Assembly: GCF_001187555.1 (NCBI RefSeq)
Contig: NZ_LFIJ01000001.1
Span: 1,142,169-1,206,168, forward strand
Direction of reading: 5' to 3'
DNA: 64,000 bases
Source: Gilvimarinus polysaccharolyticus
GTDB taxonomy: Bacteria; Pseudomonadota; Gammaproteobacteria; Pseudomonadales; Cellvibrionaceae
Every line of letters starts with the position of its first letter. Positions within the stretch are counted from its first letter, which is position 1. The translations under genes were made by a program, and so were the position numbers. The notes below the pieces were generated by a model. It saw only the letters and a program-made list of their open reading frames with translations. It made no database searches and had not been told where the DNA came from. Below are positions 8,777-17,314 of this stretch, one piece after another.

Positions 8777-9517
8777 TTAATCGAGATAGCCACTCAATCG
8801 AACCTCTATAGCGCGGGGGTTTTCACCGTTGGCAATACCTAGCACACCCTCGATAAACATTTCACCATAACGGATCTCGCGATCAACACACATTCGCAAT
8901 TTATTGGCGATTGGTAAAAACAGTAAATTTGCCAGTGCCACACCATAAATTGTTGCAACAAAAGCAACGGCAATGCCTGGGCCTAGTTGTTCGGGATCGG
9001 CAAGATTGCGCATGACGTGAATTAACCCCATCACCGCTCCCAAAATACCTATTGTGGGAGCGTAGCCGCCCATACTTTCGTAAAATTTTACGGCATCCAA
9101 ATGATTTTGTTCCGAGAGTATTAAGTCACCCTCCATAACGCGACGAATGGTGTCAGGCTCATTACCGTCAACCAGAAGAGTCAACGCTTTTTGCGCTACA
9201 GGATCGGTTTCGTTATCGGCCAGCTTTTCTAACCCCAGCAACCCTTCTTTACGCGCGGTTATCGACCAAGCGGTGATTTTATCCATGCCTTGCTGATAAT
9301 CCCACTGCGGTGGGCGAAACACCCAGATGATCATCCGTAAGGCACGCATCAAACACGTTTTGGGCGTTTGCAGCATAGCGGCACCAGCGGTTCCGCCAAT
9401 AACAATAAATGCAGCGGGGAAATTACTCAGCGAGGCCAAGGTGCCGCCCTCGATAAAATTACCACCGATAATAGCGGCAAAACCAAGCAATACACCTACA
9501 ATACTCAGTATATCCAT
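8777..9517 (-). CDS. motC: Flagellar stator protein MotC (MotA-like)
   Basis: The ion-channel stator subunit, 246 aa, with four membrane segments (about 2-20, 32-50, 150-170 and 180-200) and a long cytoplasmic loop between the second and third. FIEGGTLASL, PTIGILGAVMGLIHVM and GPGIAVAFVATIYGVALANL are characteristic of the MotA/MotC/PomA family. The ATG shares one base with the cheB stop (TGATG), so it is coupled to cheB. It forms a stator with MotD. Confidence 0.95.
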   Translation of the reverse strand: MDILSIVGVLLGFAAIIGGNFIEGGTLASLSNFPAAFIVIGGTAGAAMLQTPKTCLMRALRMIIWVFRPPQWDYQQGMDKITAWSITARKEGLLGLEKLADNETDPVAQKALTLLVDGNEPDTIRRVMEGDLILSEQNHLDAVKFYESMGGYAPTIGILGAVMGLIHVMRNLADPEQLGPGIAVAFVATIYGVALANLLFLPIANKLRMCVDREIRYGEMFIEGVLGIANGENPRAIEVRLSGYLD

Positions 9518-10593
9518 CAGCGCACCTCAGCAGCCAATGCCGGCCCGATCTCTTTTAAACTTAACACTCGATCGGTTAGATTTTCGCGAGCAACTGCCAT
9601 AGGCATACCGTAAATAACACAGCTGTCTTTATCTTGCCCCCAGATTTGTGCGCCGCGTTGTTTTAGCAGCCCGGCCCCTTTGCAACCGTCTGAGCCCATG
9701 CCGGTTAATACCACACCCAACACTCTGTCAGCGTAAGTATTGGCGGCAGATCCAAAAGTGATGTCTAGGCTTGGCTTGTAATTAACCCGCGCGTCATCGG
9801 CTAAAATTTTAACCACACCGCGACGATCAATCATCATTTGTTTGCCACCAGGAGCTAACAGTGCCAAGCCAGGCTTTATATGATCGCCATCGACAGCTTC
9901 TCGGACTTCAATAGCGCACTGTTTGTTTAAACGTTCGGAAAATGCACGAGTAAAATTTTCTGGCATGTGCTGCACCAATAAAATCGGTACATTAAAACTT
10001 GCCGGCAAACACGACAGCACCTCCATCAAAGCCACTGGGCCACCAGTAGATGCGCCAATCACCACTAAGTTAGGCTTTGGGTAGCTAACACGAGCTCGGG
10101 GATTTGAGTCTCTGGATGCCACTTTTTGAGTAAAATCAATCTCAGGGTATTGTATGGAGTCGGGAGTTTTTGGCGCACTATTAATTGCTTTAGTGCTGCC
10201 GCCAGACAATGCCAACAAACGTTCATGCAACTTTTGTTTTAGCACTATCGAGTTGCGCGACACCTCGGCAAAATCTTTTGGCAAAAAATCGACTGCACCA
10301 GCCGCCAAAGCATCAAGAGTGATGCGCGCACCTTCATAGGTTAATGATGAAAACATCAAAATTGGCACTGACCGCTCTGCCATAATTGTGCGCACAGCAG
10401 TAACACCATCCATCACCGGCATTTCAAAATCCATGGTAATGACATCAGGCTTTAACGATCGCGCCAACTCAACGCCCTGTTGGCCGTTACTTGCAATGCC
10501 AACCACTTCAAGCTGGGGATTTTGATTGATAATATCTTTAAGACGAGATTGAAAAAACTGTGAATCGTCTACGATTAATACCCGTACGGGCAT
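9517..10593 (-). CDS. cheB: Chemotaxis protein-glutamate methylesterase CheB
   Basis: The receptor demethylase and deamidase, 358 aa. It has an N-terminal receiver with the phospho-acceptor D55 (ITMDFEMPVMDG) and a C-terminal CheB methylesterase with catalytic S182 (GASTGGP), H209 (VQHMPENFT) and D302 (GMGSDGCKG). A linker of about 40 residues (130-170) joins them. It acts with CheR (57908-58768), which lies far away in the cheV-cheR pair. It follows cheA by 64 nt. Confidence 0.97.
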   Translation of the reverse strand: MPVRVLIVDDSQFFQSRLKDIINQNPQLEVVGIASNGQQGVELARSLKPDVITMDFEMPVMDGVTAVRTIMAERSVPILMFSSLTYEGARITLDALAAGAVDFLPKDFAEVSRNSIVLKQKLHERLLALSGGSTKAINSAPKTPDSIQYPEIDFTQKVASRDSNPRARVSYPKPNLVVIGASTGGPVALMEVLSCLPASFNVPILLVQHMPENFTRAFSERLNKQCAIEVREAVDGDHIKPGLALLAPGGKQMMIDRRGVVKILADDARVNYKPSLDITFGSAANTYADRVLGVVLTGMGSDGCKGAGLLKQRGAQIWGQDKDSCVIYGMPMAVARENLTDRVLSLKEIGPALAAEVR

Positions 10594-10657
10594 GCGAGGT
10601 ACTCCATCCGTTTTAAATTATCAATCAACCCGCAACCGCCAATTACACCATTGGTTG

Positions 10658-12877
10658 TTACGAATTAGAGTAGCGTGCAAGCAAGCTTGGAACATCCAAT
10701 ATTAACGCAATAGTACCATCGCCGGTAATCGTCGCACCGGCCATGCCGGGTGTTCCCTGTAGCATTTTACCCAAAGGTTTAATAACCACCTCTTCTTGAC
10801 CCACAAGCTGATCGACGACAAAACCTATGCGTCGGGTGCCAACAGTAACGATAACAACATGCCCCTCACCCATCGAGCGCGCATCAACTTTAGGCCCGCG
10901 GACAAGCCAATTTTTTAAGTAAAAAATGGGAATGGCCTGATCGCGCACCGCTACACACTCTTGCCCATCCACGACGTGAGATTTGCGTAAGTTCATATGA
11001 AATATCTCATTCACACTTACCAACGGCAACGCAAAAGTTTGGTTTTCGAGCATAACCATAAGCGTCGGCATAATCGCTAGCGTTAGCGGCACTTTGATAT
11101 TAATACGCGTGCCCTTACCCAGCGTCGATTGAATTTCAATAGAGCCGTTTAGCTGATTAATTTTTGTTTTGACAACGTCCATGCCTACGCCACGGCCGGA
11201 GACATCGGATATTTCAACTTTAGTTGAAAAGCCCGGTGCAAAAATCAAATCAAAAGCTTCAGCATCAGATAAACGCTGCACGGCATCTTGGTCATACAAA
11301 CCTTTGTTAACCGCAATCTGACGTAATTTATCGGGGTCCATACCTGCGCCGTCATCGGTGATCGACAGCAGGATATGATCACCTTCTTGCTCAGCAGCCA
11401 ATATAACGCTGCCCTGACGAGGCTTGCCGTTTGCTTCACGCACATCAGGTAATTCGATACCATGATCAACCGAGTTGCGTACCAAATGGACCAGCGGATC
11501 GGCTAGTGCTTCAACTAAGTTTTTATCTAAATCGGTATCTTCACCCATTAAATCTAGGCTAATTTCTTTTTTCAAACTACGAGCCAAATCGCGCACAACT
11601 CGAGGGAATCGCCCAAAAACCTTTTTAATAGGCTGCATCCGAGTTTTCATAACCGATGACTGTAAATCGGCGGTAACTACATCGAGGTTGGCGACGGCTT
11701 TACTTAACGGTTCATTCTGTGCGCTATCGCCAAGCCGAACTAAGCGATTGCGCACCAACACCAGCTCACCCACCATGTTCATAATTTCATCCAACCGCTG
11801 GGTATCTACCCGCACAGTGGTTTCGGCTTGCGCAGGGCTTTTTGAGTTGGAGTCTTGTGCTTGCATTTTTTCTGCCGGCTGCCGAGCTTGTGGTTTGGCT
11901 TGCGCGACAGGCTGGGCAGCCGGTGCGGCTTTTTGTTCCGGCTCTTTTTTGCTAACCGCTGGTGTCGAGGGTTTCGACGCAGGTTTGTCAGTGGCAGCAG
12001 TCACTGCAGGCGCATTACCTTTACCATGCAGCTGATCGAGTAACGACTCAAATTCATCGTCTGTTATTTCATCGCTTGTGCTGGCCGATGCCGTAGAAGA
12101 TGTATTTGCTTGGCTTACGCCAACCGCTGGAGCTTTGCCTTTGCCGTGCAGCTCATCAAGCAACGCTTCGAACTCATCATCGCTGATATTGTCGTTCGTG
12201 CTGGCTGGCACTGGCGCAGCAACACCAGGCCCTTGGCCTTTGCCGTGCAACTGATCGAGTAGAGCATCAAATTCATCCTCGCTCATATCGGCACTCGATT
12301 CGGAGTCGTTTTCTGCACTGCCCTCACTGGTAGTGCTAGATTCCCCGTTCAGGGCATCGAGTAATGTTTCGAACTCATCGTCGGTAATATCATTGCCGGC
12401 ACGAACAGTATTATTAGCGCTAGCATTAGCTGTGGTGTTGCTGGCATCGGCAATCTGTGTCGCAGCTGCGCTAGCTTCGTGCAGATCTTCACAGGCAACC
12501 AGACGCTCTAAGGTGGCAATCAACTCTGGAGCTGGAGCGGTAAGCGACTCACCTTTAGAGACGTTATCGAATTGTCGATTAATAACATCAAGAGCTTCCA
12601 GCACAACGTCCATCAGCTCTGAGGTTACGCTGCGTTTACCATTTCTTAGAATATCAAATAAGTTTTCTGTGACATGGCAGCATTCAACCATTTCTGTGAG
12701 CTGTAAAAAACCTGCACCTCCTTTTACCGTATGAAAGCCACGGAAAATAGCGTTGAGGAGCTCGGAGTCGTCGGGCTGACGCTCAAGCTGAACCAACTGC
12801 TCAGAGAGGTTTTCAAGTATTTCTCCCGCCTCGACTAAAAAGTCTTGGAGAATCTCTTCGTCTTCACCAAACCCCAT
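10658..12877 (-). CDS. cheA: Chemotaxis histidine kinase CheA with repeated linker motif
   Basis: The central signalling kinase, 739 aa. P1 Hpt domain about 1-105 with phospho-histidine H49 (FHTVKGGAGF); a linker with four copies of a D/E-D-E-F-x-x-L-L-D-x-L motif (164-176, 198-214, 231-247, 271-287), the last three ending HGKG; a Pro/Ala/Lys/Gln-rich stretch 295-350; P3 dimerization about 352-415 (RLDEIMNMVGELVLVRNRL); P4 ATPase about 455-600 (HLVRNSVDHG, DDGAGMD, GRGVGMDVV); P5 CheW-like about 600-735. No ordinary P2 CheY-binding domain is evident, so the repeats may stand in for it or form the docking site for ParP. It starts 11 nt after cheZ. Confidence 0.97.
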   Translation of the reverse strand: MGFGEDEEILQDFLVEAGEILENLSEQLVQLERQPDDSELLNAIFRGFHTVKGGAGFLQLTEMVECCHVTENLFDILRNGKRSVTSELMDVVLEALDVINRQFDNVSKGESLTAPAPELIATLERLVACEDLHEASAAATQIADASNTTANASANNTVRAGNDITDDEFETLLDALNGESSTTSEGSAENDSESSADMSEDEFDALLDQLHGKGQGPGVAAPVPASTNDNISDDEFEALLDELHGKGKAPAVGVSQANTSSTASASTSDEITDDEFESLLDQLHGKGNAPAVTAATDKPASKPSTPAVSKKEPEQKAAPAAQPVAQAKPQARQPAEKMQAQDSNSKSPAQAETTVRVDTQRLDEIMNMVGELVLVRNRLVRLGDSAQNEPLSKAVANLDVVTADLQSSVMKTRMQPIKKVFGRFPRVVRDLARSLKKEISLDLMGEDTDLDKNLVEALADPLVHLVRNSVDHGIELPDVREANGKPRQGSVILAAEQEGDHILLSITDDGAGMDPDKLRQIAVNKGLYDQDAVQRLSDAEAFDLIFAPGFSTKVEISDVSGRGVGMDVVKTKINQLNGSIEIQSTLGKGTRINIKVPLTLAIMPTLMVMLENQTFALPLVSVNEIFHMNLRKSHVVDGQECVAVRDQAIPIFYLKNWLVRGPKVDARSMGEGHVVIVTVGTRRIGFVVDQLVGQEEVVIKPLGKMLQGTPGMAGATITGDGTIALILDVPSLLARYSNS
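12017..12388 (-). repeat. Four-copy degenerate repeat inside cheA (linker motif)
   Basis: Protein motif units begin at residues 164, 198, 231 and 271 (spacing 34, 33 and 40). Consensus: (I/M)(T/S)(D/E)DEF(E/D)xLLDxL, followed by HGKGxxP in copies 2-4. The DNA of copies 2-4 is also clearly similar, implying duplication of a unit of about 100-120 bp. Confidence 0.85.
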
Positions 12878-12888
12878 TTATGAACCCC

Positions 12889-13680
12889 TCAAAAGCCGAG
12901 ACTGGAAAGCAAGTCATCCACATCATCTTGACTGGAAACCACATCATTTTTACTGGTATCTATTTGCGGGCCTTCGCCATTAGGGCGATCGGTTACGCGA
13001 GCCTTACCTTCGTTATCGGCGTCTACTTGCAGACCTGTAATTTCTTCTACTTGTCCAGCAATTCGCACTAGGCTCACCAAGTCTTGTTCGACTTCGGCAA
13101 TCAGTGCCATAACTCTTTTAAGAACTTGCCCGGTTAAATCCTGAAAACCTTGCTCTAGAATAATTTCTTGTAAATTGCGTCCCAGCAGTTCGGTGCCTGA
13201 GTCCATTTGCCCAAGAAAATCATCCATCCTCGAATACAGTGAGCGAAACTCTTCCGCATTCATATCGCCGCCTTTTAAGCGAACCCATTCTGTGCGCAAG
13301 GACTTGGCTTCCTGGCCAAGATTCATAGCAATAGGAGCAGCTTCTTCCACCATGTCCATGGTTTTGTCGGCAGCTTTTTGAGTCAGTTCGATAACATATT
13401 TTAAACGATCAGAAGCATCTCGGATTTCGGAGGTCTCAGCTGAAGGCTCACCATTAATATCACCATCGACATTAAAATTGACTATGGCACTGTGCAGTCC
13501 GCGAGTTAAACGGCCAACCGACTGATATAAATGTTTATTGCGAGATTCTGTAATGGATTCGATTAAACGCGAGGCCTCATCAAAGTCATTGCCTTGCAGT
13601 TTTTCGACTAACAGGCTGGCACTTTCTTTGATCTCTTTGACAAAAAACTCATTGTCCTTTTCTTGTGTATCAGAAGTCAT
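12889..13680 (-). CDS. cheZ: CheY-P phosphatase CheZ
   Basis: Speeds dephosphorylation of CheY-P. 263 aa, mainly helical. The catalytic segment GFQDLTGQVLKRVM carries D181 and Q185, the equivalents of E. coli D143 and Q147. The last residues DDVDDLLSSLGF form the usual C-terminal CheY-docking helix. It sits between cheY (38 nt gap) and cheA (11 nt gap) in the che operon. Confidence 0.96.
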   Translation of the reverse strand: MTSDTQEKDNEFFVKEIKESASLLVEKLQGNDFDEASRLIESITESRNKHLYQSVGRLTRGLHSAIVNFNVDGDINGEPSAETSEIRDASDRLKYVIELTQKAADKTMDMVEEAAPIAMNLGQEAKSLRTEWVRLKGGDMNAEEFRSLYSRMDDFLGQMDSGTELLGRNLQEIILEQGFQDLTGQVLKRVMALIAEVEQDLVSLVRIAGQVEEITGLQVDADNEGKARVTDRPNGEGPQIDTSKNDVVSSQDDVDDLLSSLGF

Positions 13681-13718
13681 CGCTGTGCCTTATTGTTGAC
13701 AACGTAGCGGGTCGGATA

Positions 13719-14102
13719 TTAACCAACTCGCTCGAAGATTTTTTCAATCTTTTCTTTTAGAGCCGCAGCTGTAAAAGGTTTTACCACATAGCCATTCACA
13801 CCCGCTTGGGCGGCCTCAACGATCTGATCGCGTTTGGCCTCGGCGGTCACCATAAGTACAGGTAACGAGCCGAGCTTTTCATCGGCGCGCACTGCACGCA
13901 GCAGATCGATACCGCTCATGCCTGGCATGTTCCAATCGGTGATTAAAAAATCAAATCCACCACTTTTCAGCATAGGCAGCCCGGTAAGGCCATCATCTGC
14001 TTCTTGAGTATTGGTGAAGCCTAAGTCGCGCAATAAGTTTTTAATGATCCGTCGCATTGTCGAAAAGTCATCGACAATGAGAATCTTCATGTTTTTATCC
14101 AA
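13719..14102 (-). CDS. cheY: Chemotaxis response regulator CheY
   Basis: A single-domain receiver that binds FliM when phosphorylated and switches rotation. 127 aa with the acidic pair D11-D12, phospho-acceptor D56 ([11 protein letters not shown]), T86 (MVTAEAK) and K108 (VVKPF). The best ribosome site, GGAGG, is 5-7 nt before a TTG codon at 14100-14102, which I take as the start; the ATG four codons later (14090) begins the conserved MKILIVDD but would be about 17 nt from GGAGG. The 141-nt gap to fliA shows no clear promoter or terminator. Confidence 0.96.
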   Translation of the reverse strand: MDKNMKILIVDDFSTMRRIIKNLLRDLGFTNTQEADDGLTGLPMLKSGGFDFLITDWNMPGMSGIDLLRAVRADEKLGSLPVLMVTAEAKRDQIVEAAQAGVNGYVVKPFTAAALKEKIEKIFERVG

Positions 14103-14243
14103 TGCATCCTCCGTCTACCCGCCCCGGGAGTGTATTTAACACAAGTTCGATGATACGCCGACACCGGCTCCGTAATGCTTTTACTAAAAACGGCTGCCTT
14201 ATGTGCCAGCGAGCCGAGAAATTACTGGGAATTTGTCTATTGG

Positions 14244-14987
14244 TCAATCAGTTCTCCCCCAATCTGATAATCTTGCTCGCAGCCGCGCTGCTGCCTGAGA
14301 GTGTATCTGACTTACCCGCGACTCGCTAACGCCTAAAATTTGACCAATTTCTTTTAGGTTCAATTCTTGATCGTAATAAAGTGCCAGCACCATTTTTTCT
14401 CGTTCGGGCAATAAGGTTATCGCCTGCGCAAGCGATTGCTTTAGGCTTGATGAGGTAAAAGTTTCTTGTGGGTTGGCAAACTCACTGGTGGTGGCAATGT
14501 CGACGGCGTTGGCGTCATCGTCAAAGGTCTCTTCGTAGCTAAACAATCGGCTGGCATTGGTGTCGTTAATAATACTGTAGTATTCATCCAGCTCGACACC
14601 AAGTTCGGCAGCCACTTCGGCATCTTCGGCATCACGCCCTTCGCGGCCTTCTACTCGGCTAATAGCGTCAGAAACTCGACGGCTATTGCGATGTACCGAA
14701 CGAGGAGCCCAATCTCCTCGGCGCATCTCGTCAATAATGGCGCCGCGAATACGAATACCTGCGTAGGTTTCAAAGCTTGCGCCTTTACTGCCATCGTACT
14801 TCTGCGCCGCCTCTAATAACCCGATCATTCCAGCTTGGATTAAATCATCCAGTTGTACGCTGGCCGGCATTCGCGCCATCATATGATAGGCAATTCGTTT
14901 AACGAGGTCCGCGTAGTCTTCAACGCGAATCGCACTTTCACGCTTTTCTGTCTCCGTGTACATAGCTAACCCGCTTGCTGCGTTCAT
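14244..14987 (-). CDS. fliA: Flagellar sigma factor 28 (FliA)
   Basis: The RNA polymerase sigma factor for late flagellar and chemotaxis genes, 247 aa. Region 2 includes VKRIAYHMMARMP, LDDLIQAGMIGLLEAA and FETYAGIRIRGAIIDEMR; region 4 includes LPEREKMVLALYY and a helix-turn-helix LKEIGQILGVSESRVSQIH. The FlgM anti-sigma that holds it is encoded at 61047-61361, and matching promoters are seen before fliC, fliD, fliS and flgM. It begins 3 nt after fleN; GGAG lies inside the fleN end. Confidence 0.97.
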   Translation of the reverse strand: MNAASGLAMYTETEKRESAIRVEDYADLVKRIAYHMMARMPASVQLDDLIQAGMIGLLEAAQKYDGSKGASFETYAGIRIRGAIIDEMRRGDWAPRSVHRNSRRVSDAISRVEGREGRDAEDAEVAAELGVELDEYYSIINDTNASRLFSYEETFDDDANAVDIATTSEFANPQETFTSSSLKQSLAQAITLLPEREKMVLALYYDQELNLKEIGQILGVSESRVSQIHSQAAARLRARLSDWGRTD

Positions 14988-14990
14988 GGA

Positions 14991-15818
14991 CTAATACTCC
15001 GGGGTTGTTACCTGTAACAACCGTTCGACAAAAAACTCTAACCGGCCCGATGGACCGCTTGGCAAAGGCCAATTGTCGACTCTCTCGGCTAGCAATTTTA
15101 TGGCTTGCGATACCTTGGAGTGTGGTGCGTACTCCAGTACAGCCTGCTGTCGCTGCACCGCTTTACGTACGGATTCATCAAAAGGCACCTGCCCTACGTA
15201 CTGCAATGCGACATCCAAGAACCTCTCGCAAACACCGCTGAGTTTATTGTATAAATGCTGTCCTTCGACGCTGGTTCGCGTCATATTGGCCACCACTCGA
15301 AAGCGCTGCACACCGTATTCTTTATTGAGCAACTTGATCAAAGCGTAAGCATCTGTAATCGATGATGGCTCATCACACACGACGACTAAAATTTCATTGG
15401 CGGCGCGCGCAAAACTCACCACGGAATCAGATATGCCCGCCGCGGTGTCGATAATAAGTACATCTATTTGACTGCTTAGCTCGCTAAAAGCGGTGATCAA
15501 CCCCGCGTGTTCGGCCTCGCTCAAATGAGCCATACGTTGCACACCTGAGGCTGCTGGGACAATTTTGACACCGCTGGGACCGGTGACCATCACCTCTTCT
15601 AATGAATGGGTGCCTGCAAGTACATCAGCCAGAGTAAATTTAGGGCTAATGCCTAATAGGACATCGACATTTGCCAGCCCCAAGTCAGCATCCATTAATA
15701 CCACCCGACGACGTAATTGTGCCAGCGCAATACTCAGGTTTACCGATATATTGCTTTTCCCGACACCGCCTTTTCCACCGCTTACGGCGATGACTTGAAC
15801 TGGGCGACTTTGGCTCAT
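14991..15818 (-). CDS. fleN: Flagellar number regulator FleN/FlhG
   Basis: A MinD/ParA-like ATPase that limits flagellar number and, in Pseudomonas, antagonizes FleQ. 275 aa. Deviant Walker A SGGKGGVGKSN (residues 13-23), A' LMDADLGLANVD and Walker B VLIIDTAAGIS. No DQAxxLR FleQ-contact motif is visible at the N-terminus, which begins almost at the P-loop. Its position between flhF and fliA is standard for polarly flagellated gammaproteobacteria. Confidence 0.95.
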   Translation of the reverse strand: MSQSRPVQVIAVSGGKGGVGKSNISVNLSIALAQLRRRVVLMDADLGLANVDVLLGISPKFTLADVLAGTHSLEEVMVTGPSGVKIVPAASGVQRMAHLSEAEHAGLITAFSELSSQIDVLIIDTAAGISDSVVSFARAANEILVVVCDEPSSITDAYALIKLLNKEYGVQRFRVVANMTRTSVEGQHLYNKLSGVCERFLDVALQYVGQVPFDESVRKAVQRQQAVLEYAPHSKVSQAIKLLAERVDNWPLPSGPSGRLEFFVERLLQVTTPEY

Positions 15819-15905
15819 GTTATAGATCTCTTTGTCTGCTTAGGCCATACCATTACACCGACGGCCACTTTCGGCAAGTATTATGCGATAAAACGATTAG
15901 CTTTT

Positions 15906-17294
15906 TTAACCACGCGCTTGCGCACCATGTTGATTTTGTTGCGCCAATTGCACGGCCGCTGCGACGAGTTGATGACCTCGCGCAGGCGAAATGTCAGCCG
16001 GAATTTCTTGCCCGTTGGTAGTATAGGCGATCGGTAAGTTTGACCCTATTGCACAGCTCACCGCCTCTCCTAGGCTGGCAGTCTCATCCAGCTTGGTCAA
16101 AATACAACCACTTAATCCCGCGGCACTATAAGCATGACGCGATGCTTGCAGCATTTGCGCCTGACTGTTAGCCGGTAACACTAATAAGCTTTTGATTTTT
16201 GCAATTTCGGCCAGCTGCGCCATTTGTTGCTTCAGCTCGGGCGCGCCGTGGCGTAAACCAGGGGTGTCAATCAACACTAGTTCGCAGCGCCGTACAGAAC
16301 GCAGCACACTCGATAGCGAGTTGTTCTCATCAACCACCCTGACCGGCACTTGTAAAATACTTGCCAGTGAGCGCAGCTGGTCGTGCCCAGCCAAGCGATA
16401 AGTATCAGTTGTTACCAGCGCCACTTTGTCGGCACCGTGCTCGAGCACATAACGTGCAGCAAGCTTGGCAATGGTCGTGGTTTTGCCAGCGCCGGTAGGA
16501 CCAACCAAGGCGAACACACCACCTTGTGCGGTTAAATCTTGCTCTATGATCGGTACCGCTTTAGCCAAACGCGCCATGGCTTCGGGCCAGGCTTTTGCCA
16601 GCACTCGGCTTTTAAATGGTTGCTTTAGTAGCGACTCACAAACGCCAGCGGAAAATCCCATACGCTCAAAACGGCGGGTCAAGCTCGCAACTTGGCCACT
16701 GTTTGGGCCCGATGGAGGCGCACCAGCAAAACGGCTAAGCTGTTCTTCTAACAGCTCGCGCATCTGGGCGATCTCTTCGTGTAACTGGCCAATCTCATCA
16801 TCGTCAGTTTTTGTTTTAGCACGGTGCGGAGCTTCATCAAGCAGGCCGTAACGCTCGGCCGCCGTTTGAATACGGGTAGGCGTAGCAGCTGGCTGAACGG
16901 CTTCGGGCGTTTCGCGTCGAGCGATACCCGCATTGATGACCTGGTTACTACCAAGGTATTCATCGGCCGATGCCGCCGCCTGTTGGCGGGCTATCCGTTG
17001 ACGGTTAGCCATAGCAATTTCATCGTGAATCTCTTGCGCGCTAAGCGCCGATTTATGGCCACCGACACCAGCAAATACACTGCTGTCGGGAGCTGTAGGT
17101 TCTTGAGGGGAAGACGCTGCAGACATCGAGGTGGCCGTTGTTTGAGGGGCATCGGCTTGGGCCGCACTGGTCAAAATTTCTACGCCTTCGCGCACCCGGC
17201 GGCTCGACAAAATAATAGCATCGGAGCCCAGTTCCTGGCGCACCAGCTCAAGGGCGCGTCGCATATCTGTCGCAACAAAACGTTTAACTTGCAT
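15906..17294 (-). CDS. flhF: Polar flagellum GTPase FlhF
   Basis: An SRP-type GTPase that sets flagellum position at the pole. 462 aa. N-terminal B domain (MQVKRFVATDMRRALELVRQ) about 1-45, a long variable low-complexity linker about 45-195, then the N and G domains with G1 GPTGAGKTTT (265-274), TTDTYRLAGHDQL, LIDTPG and LTKLDE. It follows flhA by 20 nt and precedes fleN by 87 nt. FlhF/FleN together imply a single or few polar flagella. Confidence 0.96.
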   Translation of the reverse strand: MQVKRFVATDMRRALELVRQELGSDAIILSSRRVREGVEILTSAAQADAPQTTATSMSAASSPQEPTAPDSSVFAGVGGHKSALSAQEIHDEIAMANRQRIARQQAAASADEYLGSNQVINAGIARRETPEAVQPAATPTRIQTAAERYGLLDEAPHRAKTKTDDDEIGQLHEEIAQMRELLEEQLSRFAGAPPSGPNSGQVASLTRRFERMGFSAGVCESLLKQPFKSRVLAKAWPEAMARLAKAVPIIEQDLTAQGGVFALVGPTGAGKTTTIAKLAARYVLEHGADKVALVTTDTYRLAGHDQLRSLASILQVPVRVVDENNSLSSVLRSVRRCELVLIDTPGLRHGAPELKQQMAQLAEIAKIKSLLVLPANSQAQMLQASRHAYSAAGLSGCILTKLDETASLGEAVSCAIGSNLPIAYTTNGQEIPADISPARGHQLVAAAVQLAQQNQHGAQARG

Positions 17295-17314
17295 GTTATA
17301 CCCTCTTCCCGCAC

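Noticed and set aside
11475-12035. 186-codon open frame on the plus strand opposite cheA
   Set aside because: Lies fully antisense to a certain gene, has a Ser/Arg-rich composition expected of a complementary frame of a GC-balanced gene, and has no ribosome site.
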